Assembly: GCA_029863585.1 (NCBI GenBank)
Contig: JAOTVC010000008.1
Location: forward strand, 1-39,227
Direction of reading: 5' to 3'
Source: Alphaproteobacteria bacterium
GTDB taxonomy: Bacteria > Pseudomonadota > Alphaproteobacteria > SMXQ01
Length of the DNA stretch: 39,227 nucleotides
Below, one piece after another: positions 30,074-39,227 of the stretch; the first letter of the stretch is position 1; the number at the start of each line of letters is the position of its first letter. The notes beneath the pieces are model-generated. The model was not told the DNA's origin, searched no databases, and worked only from the letters and a program-made list of their open reading frames with translations. The translations under genes were made by a program, and so were the position numbers.

Positions 30074-30918
30074 GACTCCAAGGCGGTCGCCACCAGGAAC
30101 AGACCGGCAGCGTCCGCCGCGGCGATCACCGCATCCCGATGCAGGACCAGGGTCGCGCCGGCCTCGATGACGATCCCGCGCAGGCCGGCTTCGGTCGCCC
30201 CGCGCACGGTATCCGTGCCGATGGTCGGCAGGTCGACGCGGCGTTCCTGGCCCGGTTTCTTGATTTTGACCAGCACCCCGCCCGGACCGTCGCGCCGCAG
30301 GTCGGCGCAACGGCGGATCAGCCCATCGGTGCCCTCGACCCCTTCGACTCCGAGCACGATCCCCTGCTGCACAATGACAGCCTGTCCGATATCGAGCGCG
30401 CCGATCTCGCGCGCCACCTTCAGCCCCAGGGCGATATCGATCTCCGCGCCCGCGTCCGGCCCGTGGCGGCCCAGCACCCCCGGCGCCACCAACAGGCCGG
30501 TGAGGACCTCGTCGGCGCCGACGACGCTGAGGCCCTCGCTCTCCAGTTCCTTGACCAGTACCGTCAGCAACCGATCGTCGCCCAGCGCCGCCTTGCCGAA
30601 CTTGGCGAACAGCTTGGCCCCGCGCGCATCCAGCCCGAGGCTGAGCAGCGACGGGCGGCGGACCGCGCCCGCGAACACCACCTCCCGGCACCCGGCGTCG
30701 CGCAGGGCATCGATGGCACCGCCGACGGCGCCCAGCCGGACCCACCCGTGATCGCGTCCTTCCACCAGGTCACGGGCGGTTTGGCCTTTCAGGGCAAGGA
30801 TGAAGGTATCGCGTCCCTGGGAGGCGGCGGCATCGGCGACCAGCGCCGGCAAATCCCCCTGGCCCGCGATGATGCCGAGTTTAGGCGGCACGCTTGGTTT
30901 GGGGCTGGCAGACCGCAC
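30070..30918 (-). CDS. lpxI: UDP-2,3-diacylglucosamine pyrophosphatase LpxI
   Basis: Hydrolyses UDP-2,3-diacylglucosamine to lipid X; the alphaproteobacterial substitute for LpxH. The 282-residue protein (DUF1009 family) shows KLGIIAGQGDLPALVADAA, FAGAVRRPSL, GADEVLTGLL, EGTDGLIRRCADL and DLPTIGTDTV. The start is uncertain: GTG at 30918 overlaps the 3' end of lpxA by 38 bases, whereas GTG at 30891 overlaps by 11 and begins just before the conserved core; neither has a clear ribosome-binding site, as expected for coupled translation. It lies between lpxA and lpxB, its usual place. Confidence 0.93.
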   Translation of the reverse strand: MRSASPKPSVPPKLGIIAGQGDLPALVADAAASQGRDTFILALKGQTARDLVEGRDHGWVRLGAVGGAIDALRDAGCREVVFAGAVRRPSLLSLGLDARGAKLFAKFGKAALGDDRLLTVLVKELESEGLSVVGADEVLTGLLVAPGVLGRHGPDAGAEIDIALGLKVAREIGALDIGQAVIVQQGIVLGVEGVEGTDGLIRRCADLRRDGPGGVLVKIKKPGQERRVDLPTIGTDTVRGATEAGLRGIVIEAGATLVLHRDAVIAAADAAGLFLVATALES

Positions 30919-31681
30919 GGGACGAATCGGCTTGGATGAAATGGACGATCTCCATCACCGCGGCATCGTCCTTGAACATGTCGGCGACGTCGGCAAGCCG
31001 CTCGGCCATTGTCCCCTCCTCCGCGAACAGCAGCCTGTAGGCCGCCCTGAGGGAATGGATCCCTTCCCTGGAAAAGCCCCGGCGCTTGAGGCCGACGGTG
31101 TTGAGGCCGCTGAGATAAGCCCGGTTTCCCATGACCGAACCGTAGGGAATGACGTCGTTTTCCACCCCCGAAAGGCCGCCGACCATGGAATGGTGGCCGA
31201 CGCGCACGAATTGGTGGATTCCCGCAAGCCCGCCGAGGATGGCGTAATCGCCGACCGTGACATGCCCGCCGAGGGTCGCGTTGTTGGCCATGATCACCGA
31301 ACGGCCGACATGGCAGTCATGGGCGACATGGGCGCCCACCATGATCAGGCAGTCGCTTCCGACCCGAGTCACGAGGCCGCCGCCGGCGGTGCCGGGATGG
31401 ATGGTCGCGTGTTCCCGAATCACGGTGTTCTCGCCGATTTCGACCCGCGAGGGCTCACCCGAATATTTGAGGTCCTGGGGTCGCTGACCGATGACGGCGA
31501 AGGGGAACACCTCGCTGCCGGCGCCGATCTCTGTGCGCCCTTCGATCACGACATGGGATCGCAGGCTGACATTGGCCCCGAGCCGCACATGGGGCCCAAT
31601 GCAACAATAGGCGCCAATGGTGACGCCTTCTTCGAATTCCGCCCCGGGGGCGACGATGGCCGTCGGATGGATACCAGTCAT
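30881..31681 (-). CDS. lpxA: Acyl-ACP--UDP-N-acetylglucosamine O-acyltransferase
   Basis: First enzyme of lipid A synthesis, moving a 3-hydroxyacyl chain from ACP to UDP-GlcNAc. The 266-residue protein is a left-handed beta helix built from hexapeptide repeats through about residue 190, followed by an alpha-helical C-terminus. The catalytic His121 in AHVAHDCHVG (equivalent to E. coli His125) is present, as are QRPQDLKYSGE and IHQFVRVG. The start is three bases after the fabZ stop. It is the third acyl-chain gene in the lpxD-fabZ-lpxA run. Confidence 0.97.
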   Translation of the reverse strand: MTGIHPTAIVAPGAEFEEGVTIGAYCCIGPHVRLGANVSLRSHVVIEGRTEIGAGSEVFPFAVIGQRPQDLKYSGEPSRVEIGENTVIREHATIHPGTAGGGLVTRVGSDCLIMVGAHVAHDCHVGRSVIMANNATLGGHVTVGDYAILGGLAGIHQFVRVGHHSMVGGLSGVENDVIPYGSVMGNRAYLSGLNTVGLKRRGFSREGIHSLRAAYRLLFAEEGTMAERLADVADMFKDDAAVMEIVHFIQADSSRAVCQPQTKRAA

Positions 31682-31684
31682 AGG

Positions 31685-32152
31685 CTACTCGTCCATAATC
31701 ATCGCCGCATAGGTGGCCTCGGCCACCAGGGTGCCATCGACCTTGGCCTCCCCTTTGAATTTCCACACGTTGCGCCGGTTCTGCTGCTTCTGGACATGGA
31801 CCCTGAGTTGATCCCCCGGCCCCACCGGGCGCCGGAAACGCGCACTGTCGATGGTCATGAAATAGACCAGCTTGCCTTCCGCTTCGGGCCCCAGGGTCTC
31901 CACAACCAGGACGGCGGCGGTCTGGGCCATGGCCTCGATGATCAGGACGCCGGGTACCACCGGCTGGCTCGGGAAGTGTCCCTGGAAGAAGTATTCGTTG
32001 ACGGTGACGTTCTTGATGCCCACCGCGCTTTCGTTCGAAACCACCTCGTCGACCCGGTCGATCATCAGGAACGGGTAGCGGTGAGGGATCATCTGTTTGA
32101 TCCGCTCGATATCCAGAGATTTACTCTTTTGCTTTGACGCATCCATCGTCAT
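31685..32152 (-). CDS. fabZ: 3-hydroxyacyl-[ACP] dehydratase FabZ
   Basis: Dehydrates 3-hydroxyacyl-ACP in fatty acid elongation and so competes with LpxA and LpxD for the same hydroxyacyl-ACP pool. The 155-residue hot-dog-fold protein has the catalytic His59 in FFQGHFP and Glu73 in [10 protein letters not shown], and [12 protein letters not shown] near the start. The ATG at 32152 overlaps the lpxD stop (ATGA); an in-frame ATG at 32146 is an alternative start. Its place between lpxD and lpxA is the conserved proteobacterial arrangement. Confidence 0.97.
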   Translation of the reverse strand: MTMDASKQKSKSLDIERIKQMIPHRYPFLMIDRVDEVVSNESAVGIKNVTVNEYFFQGHFPSQPVVPGVLIIEAMAQTAAVLVVETLGPEAEGKLVYFMTIDSARFRRPVGPGDQLRVHVQKQQNRRNVWKFKGEAKVDGTLVAEATYAAMIMDE

Positions 32153-33177
32153 CGATCATCCAGGTTCTTCTTGGTTAGCCGTCTCAGCATCGCAATCTGC
32201 CTGAACCAGTCCTTCTGCGGCACGGCCGGCGACCCCCCGAAAGTGGCGCCCGCCGGGATGTCGGTCATCACACCCGACTGGGCCGCGATCCGAACCCCAT
32301 CTCCCAGGACCAAATGCCCGGCAATGCCCGCTTGACCACCGATTACCACATTATCCCCGATTGTTGTACTGCCCGATATTCCAACCTGGGCAACGATGAT
32401 GCTGTTTCGCCCGACCCGGACATTGTGCGCAATCTGAACCAGATTGTCGATGATCACACCGTCGCCGATCACTGTATCCGGTCCGGAGCCGCGGTCGATG
32501 GTGGTATTGGCGCCGATCTCCACGCCATTTCCAATGATGACTCGGCCGAGTTGCGGGACCTTGACATGGCCCTCGGGGCCGAGAGCGAAGCCGAAGCCGT
32601 CTTCCCCGATTCGCGCTCCGGCCGCGATGCGGACGCCATCGCCGGCCAGACAGTACCGCACGCTGGCCAAGGGCCCGATCCTGCCGCCGTCCCCGATGCA
32701 TACACCGGGACCGATCACCGCGTTGGCCCCGATACGGCTCCCCGCGCCGATCTCGGCACCGGGCCCGATGACCGCGCCGGGCGCCACTTCGACGCCGGGA
32801 CCCAGCCTGGCGCCGGGATCCACCGCTTCGGTCTGGACCGCCGGCGAATCGTCGAGCGACGGATAGAACGCCCGGGCGATGCGGGCATATCCCAGATGGG
32901 GATCGTCCACCGCCAGTAACACCATATCGGAGGACGGCGGCTCGCGGTCGCTGGCGTCGACGACACAGGCACCCGCCCGGGATCCCAGATAGGCATCCCG
33001 GTAAGCCTTTTTCCCATCGAAGAAACTGATCTCGTCCGGGCCGGCATCCTGAAGCGGGGCGACGTCCCGAATCAAGCGGCCGGCAGCGGCTTCGTCGGCG
33101 ATCGCCGCCCCGGCGATCGCCGCCAGGTCGCGCAGGCTGCGCGGCTCTGCTACGCTATAGAATCGCGGGTCCGCCAT
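32149..33177 (-). CDS. lpxD: UDP-3-O-(3-hydroxyacyl)glucosamine N-acyltransferase
   Basis: Third committed step of lipid A synthesis, adding the N-linked hydroxyacyl chain. The 342-residue protein has an N-terminal uridine-binding domain (about 1-105, with [12 protein letters not shown]), a long hexapeptide-repeat beta helix (about 110-310, e.g. [20 protein letters not shown]) and a C-terminal helix ending KKNLDDR. The catalytic His251 in [11 protein letters not shown] is present. Twelve bases separate it from the skp stop; its own stop overlaps the fabZ start. Confidence 0.97.
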   Translation of the reverse strand: MADPRFYSVAEPRSLRDLAAIAGAAIADEAAAGRLIRDVAPLQDAGPDEISFFDGKKAYRDAYLGSRAGACVVDASDREPPSSDMVLLAVDDPHLGYARIARAFYPSLDDSPAVQTEAVDPGARLGPGVEVAPGAVIGPGAEIGAGSRIGANAVIGPGVCIGDGGRIGPLASVRYCLAGDGVRIAAGARIGEDGFGFALGPEGHVKVPQLGRVIIGNGVEIGANTTIDRGSGPDTVIGDGVIIDNLVQIAHNVRVGRNSIIVAQVGISGSTTIGDNVVIGGQAGIAGHLVLGDGVRIAAQSGVMTDIPAGATFGGSPAVPQKDWFRQIAMLRRLTKKNLDDR

Positions 33178-33189
33178 GCCATTCCGGCG

Positions 33190-33756
33190 CTATTTTGTTC
33201 CGGGTTTCTTTACGGCGATATGCTGGACGCGTTTGTCGAAACGCTGGAGGACTTCCTTTGTGATGCTCACCTCCGGCGTCACGAAGACGACCGACGGTCG
33301 CTGGTACAGAATGAGGTCGTATTTATGCTCCTCCTGCAACTTCTTCAGGATTTCTGTCAGGTGCTTGTCAAAGGCCTTGCTGGCTTCGATCCTGGAGTCG
33401 TCCAACGCCTTCTTCTGCTCCTGGAAGCGGCGCTGGGCCGCCTTGAAATCGTCCTGGAACTTGCGTTCCCGGGCCTGCATCGCTTCCGGCGACAGAAGAG
33501 AGCGCTGCAGGCGCAACTCGTTGCGCGCCGCCCGCAGCTTGTTCTGCTGCGCCTCGGCGTCTTTCTGCAGCGCCTTGCGGTAGGTGGCGAGCTGCGTGGC
33601 GATGGACTTCCCGGCCTTGGACCGGACCCGGATAACGATCGAATCGAGAACCGCGATCTTTACCCCGCTCTTGCCCTGGGCCGCAGCCGGGGAATGCAGC
33701 AACCCTGTCCCGGCGAGGAGGCCGAATGCCACCGTCAGGGACATTAGAATTTTCAT
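33190..33756 (-). CDS. skp: Skp/OmpH-family periplasmic chaperone
   Basis: Trimeric periplasmic holdase that keeps outer-membrane proteins unfolded until BamA takes them. The 188-residue precursor has a signal peptide (MKILMSLTVAFGLLAGTG, cleavage near SPAAAQ), a beta segment (VKIAVLDSIVIRVRSKAGK) and a long charged coiled coil (about 50-140, rich in Gln, Arg and Glu) forming the tentacles. The ATG at 33756 is preferred; a GTG immediately upstream (33759) is also in frame with AAGG nearby. It lies 27 bases downstream of bamA, the standard bamA-skp-lpxD order. Confidence 0.92.
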   Translation of the reverse strand: MKILMSLTVAFGLLAGTGLLHSPAAAQGKSGVKIAVLDSIVIRVRSKAGKSIATQLATYRKALQKDAEAQQNKLRAARNELRLQRSLLSPEAMQARERKFQDDFKAAQRRFQEQKKALDDSRIEASKAFDKHLTEILKKLQEEHKYDLILYQRPSVVFVTPEVSITKEVLQRFDKRVQHIAVKKPGTK

Positions 33757-33783
33757 CACGTCATATACCTTATCTGCGCTGTC

Positions 33784-36123
33784 TTAGAATGAAGTCCCGA
33801 ATCGGAAACTGAACGATTCGGTCCTGTCGAAGTCGGCCTTGAGAATCGGGAATGCATAATTCAAACGGATCACGCCGAACGGTGTCTTGACACCGACCCC
33901 GAAACCGGCCGCAAGCCTGATGCTTGCATCGTCCAGAACAGTGGATCCCGGAACATTGTCATCGTCGATGCCAAGCAGCGTTCCGGCATCGACGAACAGG
34001 TATCCCTTTGTCTGAAAACTGCTTGCCGTTCCAAACGGTACACCCAATTCAGCACTGCCTGTAGCAAAGAAATTGCCGCCGAGTGCATCGTCCGTGTCTT
34101 GGTCCCGGGGACCGATACCACCGGTGGCAAAGCCCCTCAAGGCGTGCCGCAGCCCGTCGCCACCGATGAAGAAGCGGTCATCGATACGGACATCCTTGCC
34201 GATACCGAAGATATACCCCAGATCGCTGCTCAGGCGCAGGACCCAATCGCTGAGCACTTCGTAATAGATTGCGCCGGAAAGCTCCGTGCGAAGGTAGCGG
34301 TTGTCTCCGCCGAAGCCGGCAAGGTCGTTGGCCAGGCGGATGACATAGCCTTCCCTGGTATCCACCCGACTATCGCGCATGTCGTAGATGAGACTTTGGC
34401 CGATGCTGGAGGTTACCGCCGTACCCTCCTGGCGCTTGATGAACACCGACAGATCCGGGTCGGTCACATCGGTGATCTCCACTTCCTTGCGTTGGAGCTT
34501 GTAGTTCAGGCCCTGGCGCAGGCGATCGTTGTAGGCGAAGCCCACGCGGAGACCGAATCCGAGCAGCAGGCGGTCGAAGGAGATCGAATCGGTGTTGTCG
34601 GTCCGTGTCCGGAAGACATCGAAGCCGGCCGACATGTTGCGCTCCAGGAAATAAGGTTCGGTGAAGCCTAGATCGATATTCTGGCTTCGACTTCCCAGCG
34701 ACGCGCCGATCTTCAACTGTTGCCCCTTGCCCAGCAGGTTACGCTCCACCAACTGGGCCGACGTCAACAGCCCGTTGGTCGACGAAAACCCCGCGCCGAT
34801 GGAAAACGACCCGGTCGATTGCTCCTCGACCTCGACATCGATGACGGTCTTGTCCGGCGCGCTGCCGCGGCTGCGCGTAAATTTGGAGGTCTTGAAGTAA
34901 CCGAGGCCCTTCACCCGCCTGTCGGACCGGCGGAACCGGGCGCGGTTGAAGGCGTCCCCTTCCACCAACCGCATCTCTCGCCGGATCACCCTGTCCAGGG
35001 TCCGGACATTGCCCCGGATATTGATCCGTTCCACGAACATGCGCGGGCCTTCGGTGATGATGAAGGTCACCGAGACGGTGCGCTTGTCCTTGTCCCGGTT
35101 CAGCTGGGGACGGATGTCGATGAAGGCGAAACCGCGACCGCTCACCTCATCGGTCAAGCGGTCGACCGAGCGCTCGACCTCCTTGGCGTTATACCAATCG
35201 CCTTCCGACAGCGTCAGCCGGTGCGCGACGTCTTCGGCTTTGAGCCCCTTCAACTGGGACTTGATATCGACCTTCCCCGTCTTGTAGCGCGCGCCCTCCT
35301 CCAAAGTGAAGGTCAGGAAGAAGTCTTCCCGGTTGGGCGACAGCTCGGCGGTCGTCGACAACAGGCGGAAATCGGCATAGCCCTTGGAATTGTAGTATCG
35401 GCGAAGCTGCTCCTCGTCGAAACGCACCCGGTCGGGGTCATAGACGTCGTCGGCGGAAAGGAAGGCATAGAAGCTGGTTTCAGAGCTCTGGATCACCGAT
35501 CGCAGGCGGCGGTCCGAATAGGCCTTGTTGCCGATGAAGGTGATCTTCCTGATCAAGGTGGGCTCGCCCTCGTCGATCTCGAAGATCAGGTCGACGCGAT
35601 TCTGGGGCCGCTGGATGACCTTGGGGACCACGGTCACCGCGAATCTGCCCTGGCGGCTATAGAGGTCGATGATCCGCTTCACGTCGTTCCGCACCCGGGT
35701 CTGGGTGTAGACCCGGCGGGAACGCAACTGGACCTCCTTGCGCAGGTCCGCCTCCTCCATGAAGTCGTTCCCTTCGAACGCGACCCGGTTGATGATCGGA
35801 TTCTCGACCACCTTGACGACCAGGATCGCCCCCTCCTGGCGGATGGAGACATCGCTGAACAGGCCGGTCTGGAACAGGCGCTTGAGGGATTGATCGATGC
35901 GCAGCGCGTCGAACGGGTCTCCGGCGCGGATCTGCATATAGGATCGAACGGTCTCCGGCGCGATCCGCTGTATGCCTTCGACACGGATCTCGAGGATACG
36001 ATTGGCGGGTGCCGTGGGGCTTGCCTGGGCAAGAGCGCGGCCGCCACCAAACGACACCAACAGCGCCGGCGCAAGGACAACCAGCGCCAGTAGGGCCGCG
36101 GCCGATGTTCGAATCCCCTTCAT
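33784..36123 (-). CDS. bamA: Outer membrane protein assembly factor BamA
   Basis: Central Omp85 protein that inserts beta barrels into the outer membrane. The 779-residue precursor starts at the ATG at 36123, six bases after AAGGA on the coding strand. A signal peptide (cleavage near RALAQA) precedes five POTRA repeats (about 40-420; e.g. ILEIRVEGIQRIAPETV, INRVAFEGND, IRKITFIGNKAYS, RINIRGN) and a 16-stranded barrel. The loop-6 motif appears as LRGF (in HALRGFATGG) rather than the usual VRGF. The protein ends FSFRFGTSF with the C-terminal Phe of the beta signal. It lies 16 bases after rseP. Confidence 0.97.
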   Translation of the reverse strand: MKGIRTSAAALLALVVLAPALLVSFGGGRALAQASPTAPANRILEIRVEGIQRIAPETVRSYMQIRAGDPFDALRIDQSLKRLFQTGLFSDVSIRQEGAILVVKVVENPIINRVAFEGNDFMEEADLRKEVQLRSRRVYTQTRVRNDVKRIIDLYSRQGRFAVTVVPKVIQRPQNRVDLIFEIDEGEPTLIRKITFIGNKAYSDRRLRSVIQSSETSFYAFLSADDVYDPDRVRFDEEQLRRYYNSKGYADFRLLSTTAELSPNREDFFLTFTLEEGARYKTGKVDIKSQLKGLKAEDVAHRLTLSEGDWYNAKEVERSVDRLTDEVSGRGFAFIDIRPQLNRDKDKRTVSVTFIITEGPRMFVERINIRGNVRTLDRVIRREMRLVEGDAFNRARFRRSDRRVKGLGYFKTSKFTRSRGSAPDKTVIDVEVEEQSTGSFSIGAGFSSTNGLLTSAQLVERNLLGKGQQLKIGASLGSRSQNIDLGFTEPYFLERNMSAGFDVFRTRTDNTDSISFDRLLLGFGLRVGFAYNDRLRQGLNYKLQRKEVEITDVTDPDLSVFIKRQEGTAVTSSIGQSLIYDMRDSRVDTREGYVIRLANDLAGFGGDNRYLRTELSGAIYYEVLSDWVLRLSSDLGYIFGIGKDVRIDDRFFIGGDGLRHALRGFATGGIGPRDQDTDDALGGNFFATGSAELGVPFGTASSFQTKGYLFVDAGTLLGIDDDNVPGSTVLDDASIRLAAGFGVGVKTPFGVIRLNYAFPILKADFDRTESFSFRFGTSF

Positions 36124-36139
36124 CCCCAATCCTTAGTCT

Positions 36140-37258
36140 TCAGGACACCAGACCCTTTAAGAAATTGGCGATCGTCTCGAACCGCATGAGGTCTTGGACC
36201 GTCACGAAGACGAACAACGAAAGCACCAAGCCCAGGCCGATGCGGAAGCCATACTCCATGGTGCGGTCGCTCACCGCGCGGCCCTGGATCGCCTCGATGC
36301 CGTAAAACACGAGGTGACCGCCGTCCAGCATGGGGATGGGAAACAGGTTGATCAGGCCGAGATTGATGGACAACAGGGCAAGGAACCAGAAAACCCGGGC
36401 CATGCCGAGTTCCGCCTGCTGGCCGGACATTTCGGCGATGCGGATGGGACCGCCCAATCCCTCGGCAGACCGCTTGCCGACGATGATCTGGCCGACGGCC
36501 TGCAGCGTGAATGCGGACAGCCGCCAAGTCTCCTGCACCGCGCGATAGGTGGCTTCCAGGGGACCGTGGCGGATATAGTTGGGTCCCGCGCGCGAGACCC
36601 CAAGCAGGCCGATCGTGTCGCTGCCGATCTGGTGCGGCTTGGGAACCGCCTTCAGGATCAGCTCCTTGCCGTCCCGGTTGACGACGATGGTCAATTCCCG
36701 ACCCACCGCCATGCGCACGATGCCCTGAACGTCCTCGAACCGTTCGATGGCCTGGCCGTCGACGGTGACAAACTTGTCGCCCGGCTTCATGCCGGCCGCC
36801 TCGGCGGCGCTGTCCGCCTGGATGGTGCCGGCCTCGGGCGGCGTGAACGGTTGTCCATGGGTCGTGAACAATACCGCGAAAACGACAACCGCCAGGATGA
36901 AATTGGCAATCGGCCCGGCGGCAACGATGGCGGCGCGCTGTCCGACCCGCTTATGGTGGAAGGACACCGCCTCTTCCTCGGGCGTCAGCCGCGTCTCTTC
37001 TTCGTCCTCGGCACCGCTCATGGTCTCGCCGAACATCTTGACGTAACCTCCCAAAGGCAGGAGGCAGACCTTCCAACGGGTGCCGCTCTTCGCGGTCCAG
37101 CCGAACAGTTCCGGTCCGAAGCCGATGGAAAACGCCTCGACGCGGACACCGTTGATGCGGGCGATGGCGTAATGGCCCAGTTCATGAAAGAAAACGATGA
37201 CGGTAAGAATAAAAATGAACGAGGCGCCGTTGGTCCAAACGAGGTTCAAAATGTCCAT
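36140..37258 (-). CDS. rseP: Site-2 intramembrane zinc protease RseP
   Basis: Cleaves membrane-anchored anti-sigma factors after a site-1 cut, relaying envelope stress. The 372-residue protein has the zinc motif HELGH at 25-29 in the first membrane helix and the second ligand Asp312 in IPMLDGGH in a later helix, with four membrane segments in all. One PDZ domain (about 130-205, GTIQADSAAEAAGMKPGDKFVTVDG) lies between, rather than the two of E. coli, which is usual in alphaproteobacteria. It sits between dxr and bamA, a conserved arrangement. Confidence 0.95.
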   Translation of the reverse strand: MDILNLVWTNGASFIFILTVIVFFHELGHYAIARINGVRVEAFSIGFGPELFGWTAKSGTRWKVCLLPLGGYVKMFGETMSGAEDEEETRLTPEEEAVSFHHKRVGQRAAIVAAGPIANFILAVVVFAVLFTTHGQPFTPPEAGTIQADSAAEAAGMKPGDKFVTVDGQAIERFEDVQGIVRMAVGRELTIVVNRDGKELILKAVPKPHQIGSDTIGLLGVSRAGPNYIRHGPLEATYRAVQETWRLSAFTLQAVGQIIVGKRSAEGLGGPIRIAEMSGQQAELGMARVFWFLALLSINLGLINLFPIPMLDGGHLVFYGIEAIQGRAVSDRTMEYGFRIGLGLVLSLFVFVTVQDLMRFETIANFLKGLVS

Positions 37259-37361
37259 AGAATTCAGGGCCTTTCCGATGCCTCCGCATATGACGCGGGC
37301 TAACTGTTACTCGCGGCCGGCCGTGGCCGCCTGACTTTCGACGCGCCAGCGCCGAACCTAC

Positions 37362-38552
37362 TCAGGCCCCCATGGAGGCAACCACCTCTGCGGCGACCCG
37401 CCGGGCTTCGCCATCGACCGCCGTGACATCCTCGATCGACGCGATTCGGCCCCCGGGGGCCCTTTCCAGGACTTCCGTCACCACGCGCATGATATCGAGA
37501 AAACCGATCTCGCCGGCGAGAAATCCCTGGACCGCAATCTCGTTCGCGGCGTTGAGGACTGTAGGGGCCGCCTGCCCCGTTTTCAAGGCTTCTCTTGCCA
37601 GCCCAAGCGCCGGAAAACGCGCCATATCCGGCGCTTCGAAGGTCAGTGCACCGACTTCCGCCAGGTCGAGACGGGCCGCCGGCGAGCCCTGGCGCCGGGG
37701 CCAGGCCATGGCGTAGGCGATGGGCGTGCGCATGTCGGGAACCCCGAGCTGGGCGAGGACCGACCCGTCGGTATAGGCGACCAGCGAATGAATGACCGAC
37801 TGGGGATGGATCAGGACCTCGATACGCGCCTCGGAGATCGGGAACAGATAGCTCGCCTCGATCACCTCCAGGCCCTTGTTCATCATGGTCGCGGAATCGA
37901 TCGAAATCTTGTCGCCCATGTCCCAATTGGGATGGGCCACCGCCTGCTTGGGCGTGACCTTGGCCATGGCGCCCATCTCGAGTTTGAGGAACGGGCCGCC
38001 CGATGCCGTCAGGATGACACGGTCGACCGCTTCGACGTTGTCGAAATCGAACACCTGAAAAATCGCGCTATGCTCGGAATCCACCGGCAGCAGGGTCGCG
38101 CCGCTGCGCTCGATCTCCGCCAGCATCAGCGGCCCGGCGCAGACCAGGCATTCCTTGTTGGCGAGCGCCACCGTCACCCCCCGCCGCACCGCGGCCAGCG
38201 TGGGGGCGAGGCCGGCCGCACCCACGATCGCCGCCATCACCCAATCCGCCGGCAGCCCGGCGGCGTCCACCAGGGCGTCGGGCCCCGCGCCGACGGCGAT
38301 ATTGGTTCCCGCCAGCGCCTCCTTCAACGTTCCGTAAAGGCTGGGATCGCCGATCACCGCCATCGCAGGCTGCAGCTCCAGGGCTTGGGAGGCCAGCAAT
38401 TCCACGTTGCGGTGCGCCGTCAGGGCCTCCACCACGTAGGCGCCCGGCGAACGGCGCAACAGGTCGATGGTGTTGCACCCGATCGACCCCGTCGATCCCA
38501 GGATGCTCACGCGCCGCGGCGCCGCATCACCGGCCTGAAGGGTCACCGCCAT
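37362..38552 (-). CDS. dxr: 1-deoxy-D-xylulose-5-phosphate reductoisomerase
   Basis: Makes 2-C-methyl-D-erythritol 4-phosphate in the non-mevalonate isoprenoid pathway, using NADPH. The ATG at 38552 gives 396 residues, the usual length, and GGAG lies eight bases before it. Motifs are the NADPH-binding [25 protein letters not shown], the metal-binding DSEHSAIFQ, the [23 protein letters not shown] block and LNAANEIAV. The start lies inside the cdsA 3' end with a 10-base overlap, so the two are coupled. A 103-base gap precedes rseP. Confidence 0.97.
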   Translation of the reverse strand: MAVTLQAGDAAPRRVSILGSTGSIGCNTIDLLRRSPGAYVVEALTAHRNVELLASQALELQPAMAVIGDPSLYGTLKEALAGTNIAVGAGPDALVDAAGLPADWVMAAIVGAAGLAPTLAAVRRGVTVALANKECLVCAGPLMLAEIERSGATLLPVDSEHSAIFQVFDFDNVEAVDRVILTASGGPFLKLEMGAMAKVTPKQAVAHPNWDMGDKISIDSATMMNKGLEVIEASYLFPISEARIEVLIHPQSVIHSLVAYTDGSVLAQLGVPDMRTPIAYAMAWPRRQGSPAARLDLAEVGALTFEAPDMARFPALGLAREALKTGQAAPTVLNAANEIAVQGFLAGEIGFLDIMRVVTEVLERAPGGRIASIEDVTAVDGEARRVAAEVVASMGA

Positions 38553-39227
38553 AGGGATGCTCCATTGCCGATGGAGAGCTCGACCGCGGCAAAGAAGGGA
38601 AGCGCCGTAAGAAGACTGTCGAGCCGGTCGAGGACGCCTCCGTGCCCGGGGATAAGGGTGCCGGAATCCTTGACCTCGAAATGGCGCTTGAACTTCGATT
38701 CGATCAGGTCCCCGAATTGCGCCACCAGGCTGACGCCGACCCCGAGGCCGACGATACCGGCGCTGAGCGGAATCAGCCCGGCGATGCCCGCCCCGGCGGC
38801 CACCGATGCCGCCGCGATCAAGCCGCCAAACAGGCCGGACCAGGTCTTGGCCGGGCTGACCGAGGGCGCGAGACGGGGACCGCCGATCAAACGGCCCGCG
38901 AAAAACGCCCCGATATCCGTTGCCCAGACCGTCGCCAGCACCCAAAACAGCGCCCGCACGCCATGATCGGGAGCGTCGGCAATCCATGCGGCGGCGGCCA
39001 CCGGCGCAACGATATAGGGCACGCCCAGGGCCAAAACGATTCCGTCACCCTTGAGCCGGGTTCCCGCCAGGGCGCCGACCGCAACCAGCCCGGCGACGGC
39101 GATGAAGAAGGCCGCGGCGTAGCGGTCCAGGGTCGCCGCGATGGCGGCGAGAATCACCGCGCCAAGGAACACCACCGCCGCCGGATCCGGCCGCGCGGTC
39201 CATGGGCCGGAACCTCCGCCGCGGGAA
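38543..39227 (-). CDS. cdsA: Phosphatidate cytidylyltransferase, N-terminus cut by window
   Basis: Integral membrane enzyme that makes CDP-diacylglycerol from phosphatidate and CTP for phospholipid synthesis. The frame is open to the window edge, giving 227 residues; the family is about 270, so a modest N-terminal part is missing and the GTG at 39175 is not the true start. Several hydrophobic helices are visible, then the family signature [20 protein letters not shown] with the following [10 protein letters not shown] (acidic metal-binding residues). CTP for the reaction comes from PyrG, also encoded in the window. uppS would be expected just upstream outside the window. Confidence 0.95.
   Translation of the reverse strand, partial: SRGGGSGPWTARPDPAAVVFLGAVILAAIAATLDRYAAAFFIAVAGLVAVGALAGTRLKGDGIVLALGVPYIVAPVAAAAWIADAPDHGVRALFWVLATVWATDIGAFFAGRLIGGPRLAPSVSPAKTWSGLFGGLIAAASVAAGAGIAGLIPLSAGIVGLGVGVSLVAQFGDLIESKFKRHFEVKDSGTLIPGHGGVLDRLDSLLTALPFFAAVELSIGNGASLWR

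Noticed and set aside
37362-38987. A CdsA-Dxr fusion or a longer Dxr
   Set aside because: The dxr frame is open upstream, but that part is a shadow of cdsA in another frame; both proteins have normal ends at their own start and stop.

Overview
The window is a dense, GC-rich block of core metabolic and envelope genes from an alphaproteobacterium, most like the Rhodospirillales. Three things point there. The gene order trpG-trpD-trpC-moaC-moeA-lexA followed by comEC, gltX and gltA is typical of the class. A GAAC-N7-GAAC LexA box, the alphaproteobacterial SOS operator type, lies in front of lexA. PdhB carries its own N-terminal lipoyl domain. The lipid A, Skp and BamA genes show an LPS-bearing outer membrane. 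I see no rRNA, tRNA, CRISPR array, insertion sequence, phage gene or defence island.

Layout. 1-795 (+): 3' part of a class III (glutathione-dependent formaldehyde) alcohol dehydrogenase, cut by the window edge. 1085-7816 (-): one operon reading pdhA, pdhB, pdhC, lpdA, lipA and a Coq10/RatA-like START protein, i.e. the whole pyruvate dehydrogenase complex plus a lipoate-forming enzyme. 8226-13919 (-): tpiA, secG (with a clear intrinsic terminator), pyrG, kdsA, eno, ftsB. 14145-23556 (+): a PpiD-type periplasmic foldase, trpE, a BON-domain secreted protein with its own promoter, then trpG, trpD, trpC, moaC, moeA and lexA. 23587-25803 (-): comEC, convergent with lexA and divergent from gltX. 25915-28828 (+): gltX, broken by a frameshift as written, and gltA. 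28859-39227 (-): the envelope operon cdsA (cut by the window edge), dxr, rseP, bamA, skp, lpxD, fabZ, lpxA, lpxI, lpxB, mostly with tiny gaps or ATGA-type overlaps.

How the genes fit together. Enolase and triose-phosphate isomerase supply pyruvate, the PDH complex makes acetyl-CoA, and GltA feeds it to the TCA cycle. LipA makes the lipoyl groups carried by both PdhB and PdhC. KdsA and the lpx/fabZ set build the Kdo-lipid A precursor; BamA, Skp, PpiD and RseP handle outer-membrane protein assembly and stress signalling; Dxr and CdsA supply isoprenoid and phospholipid precursors.

I found no plausible new biological system here. The points most worth a second look are the disrupted gltX, the dyad over the likely pdhA promoter, the 163-bp repeat encoding two near-identical lipoyl domains, the basic N-terminal extension of PdhA, and the BON gene splitting the trp genes. 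All promoter and operator calls are by eye.
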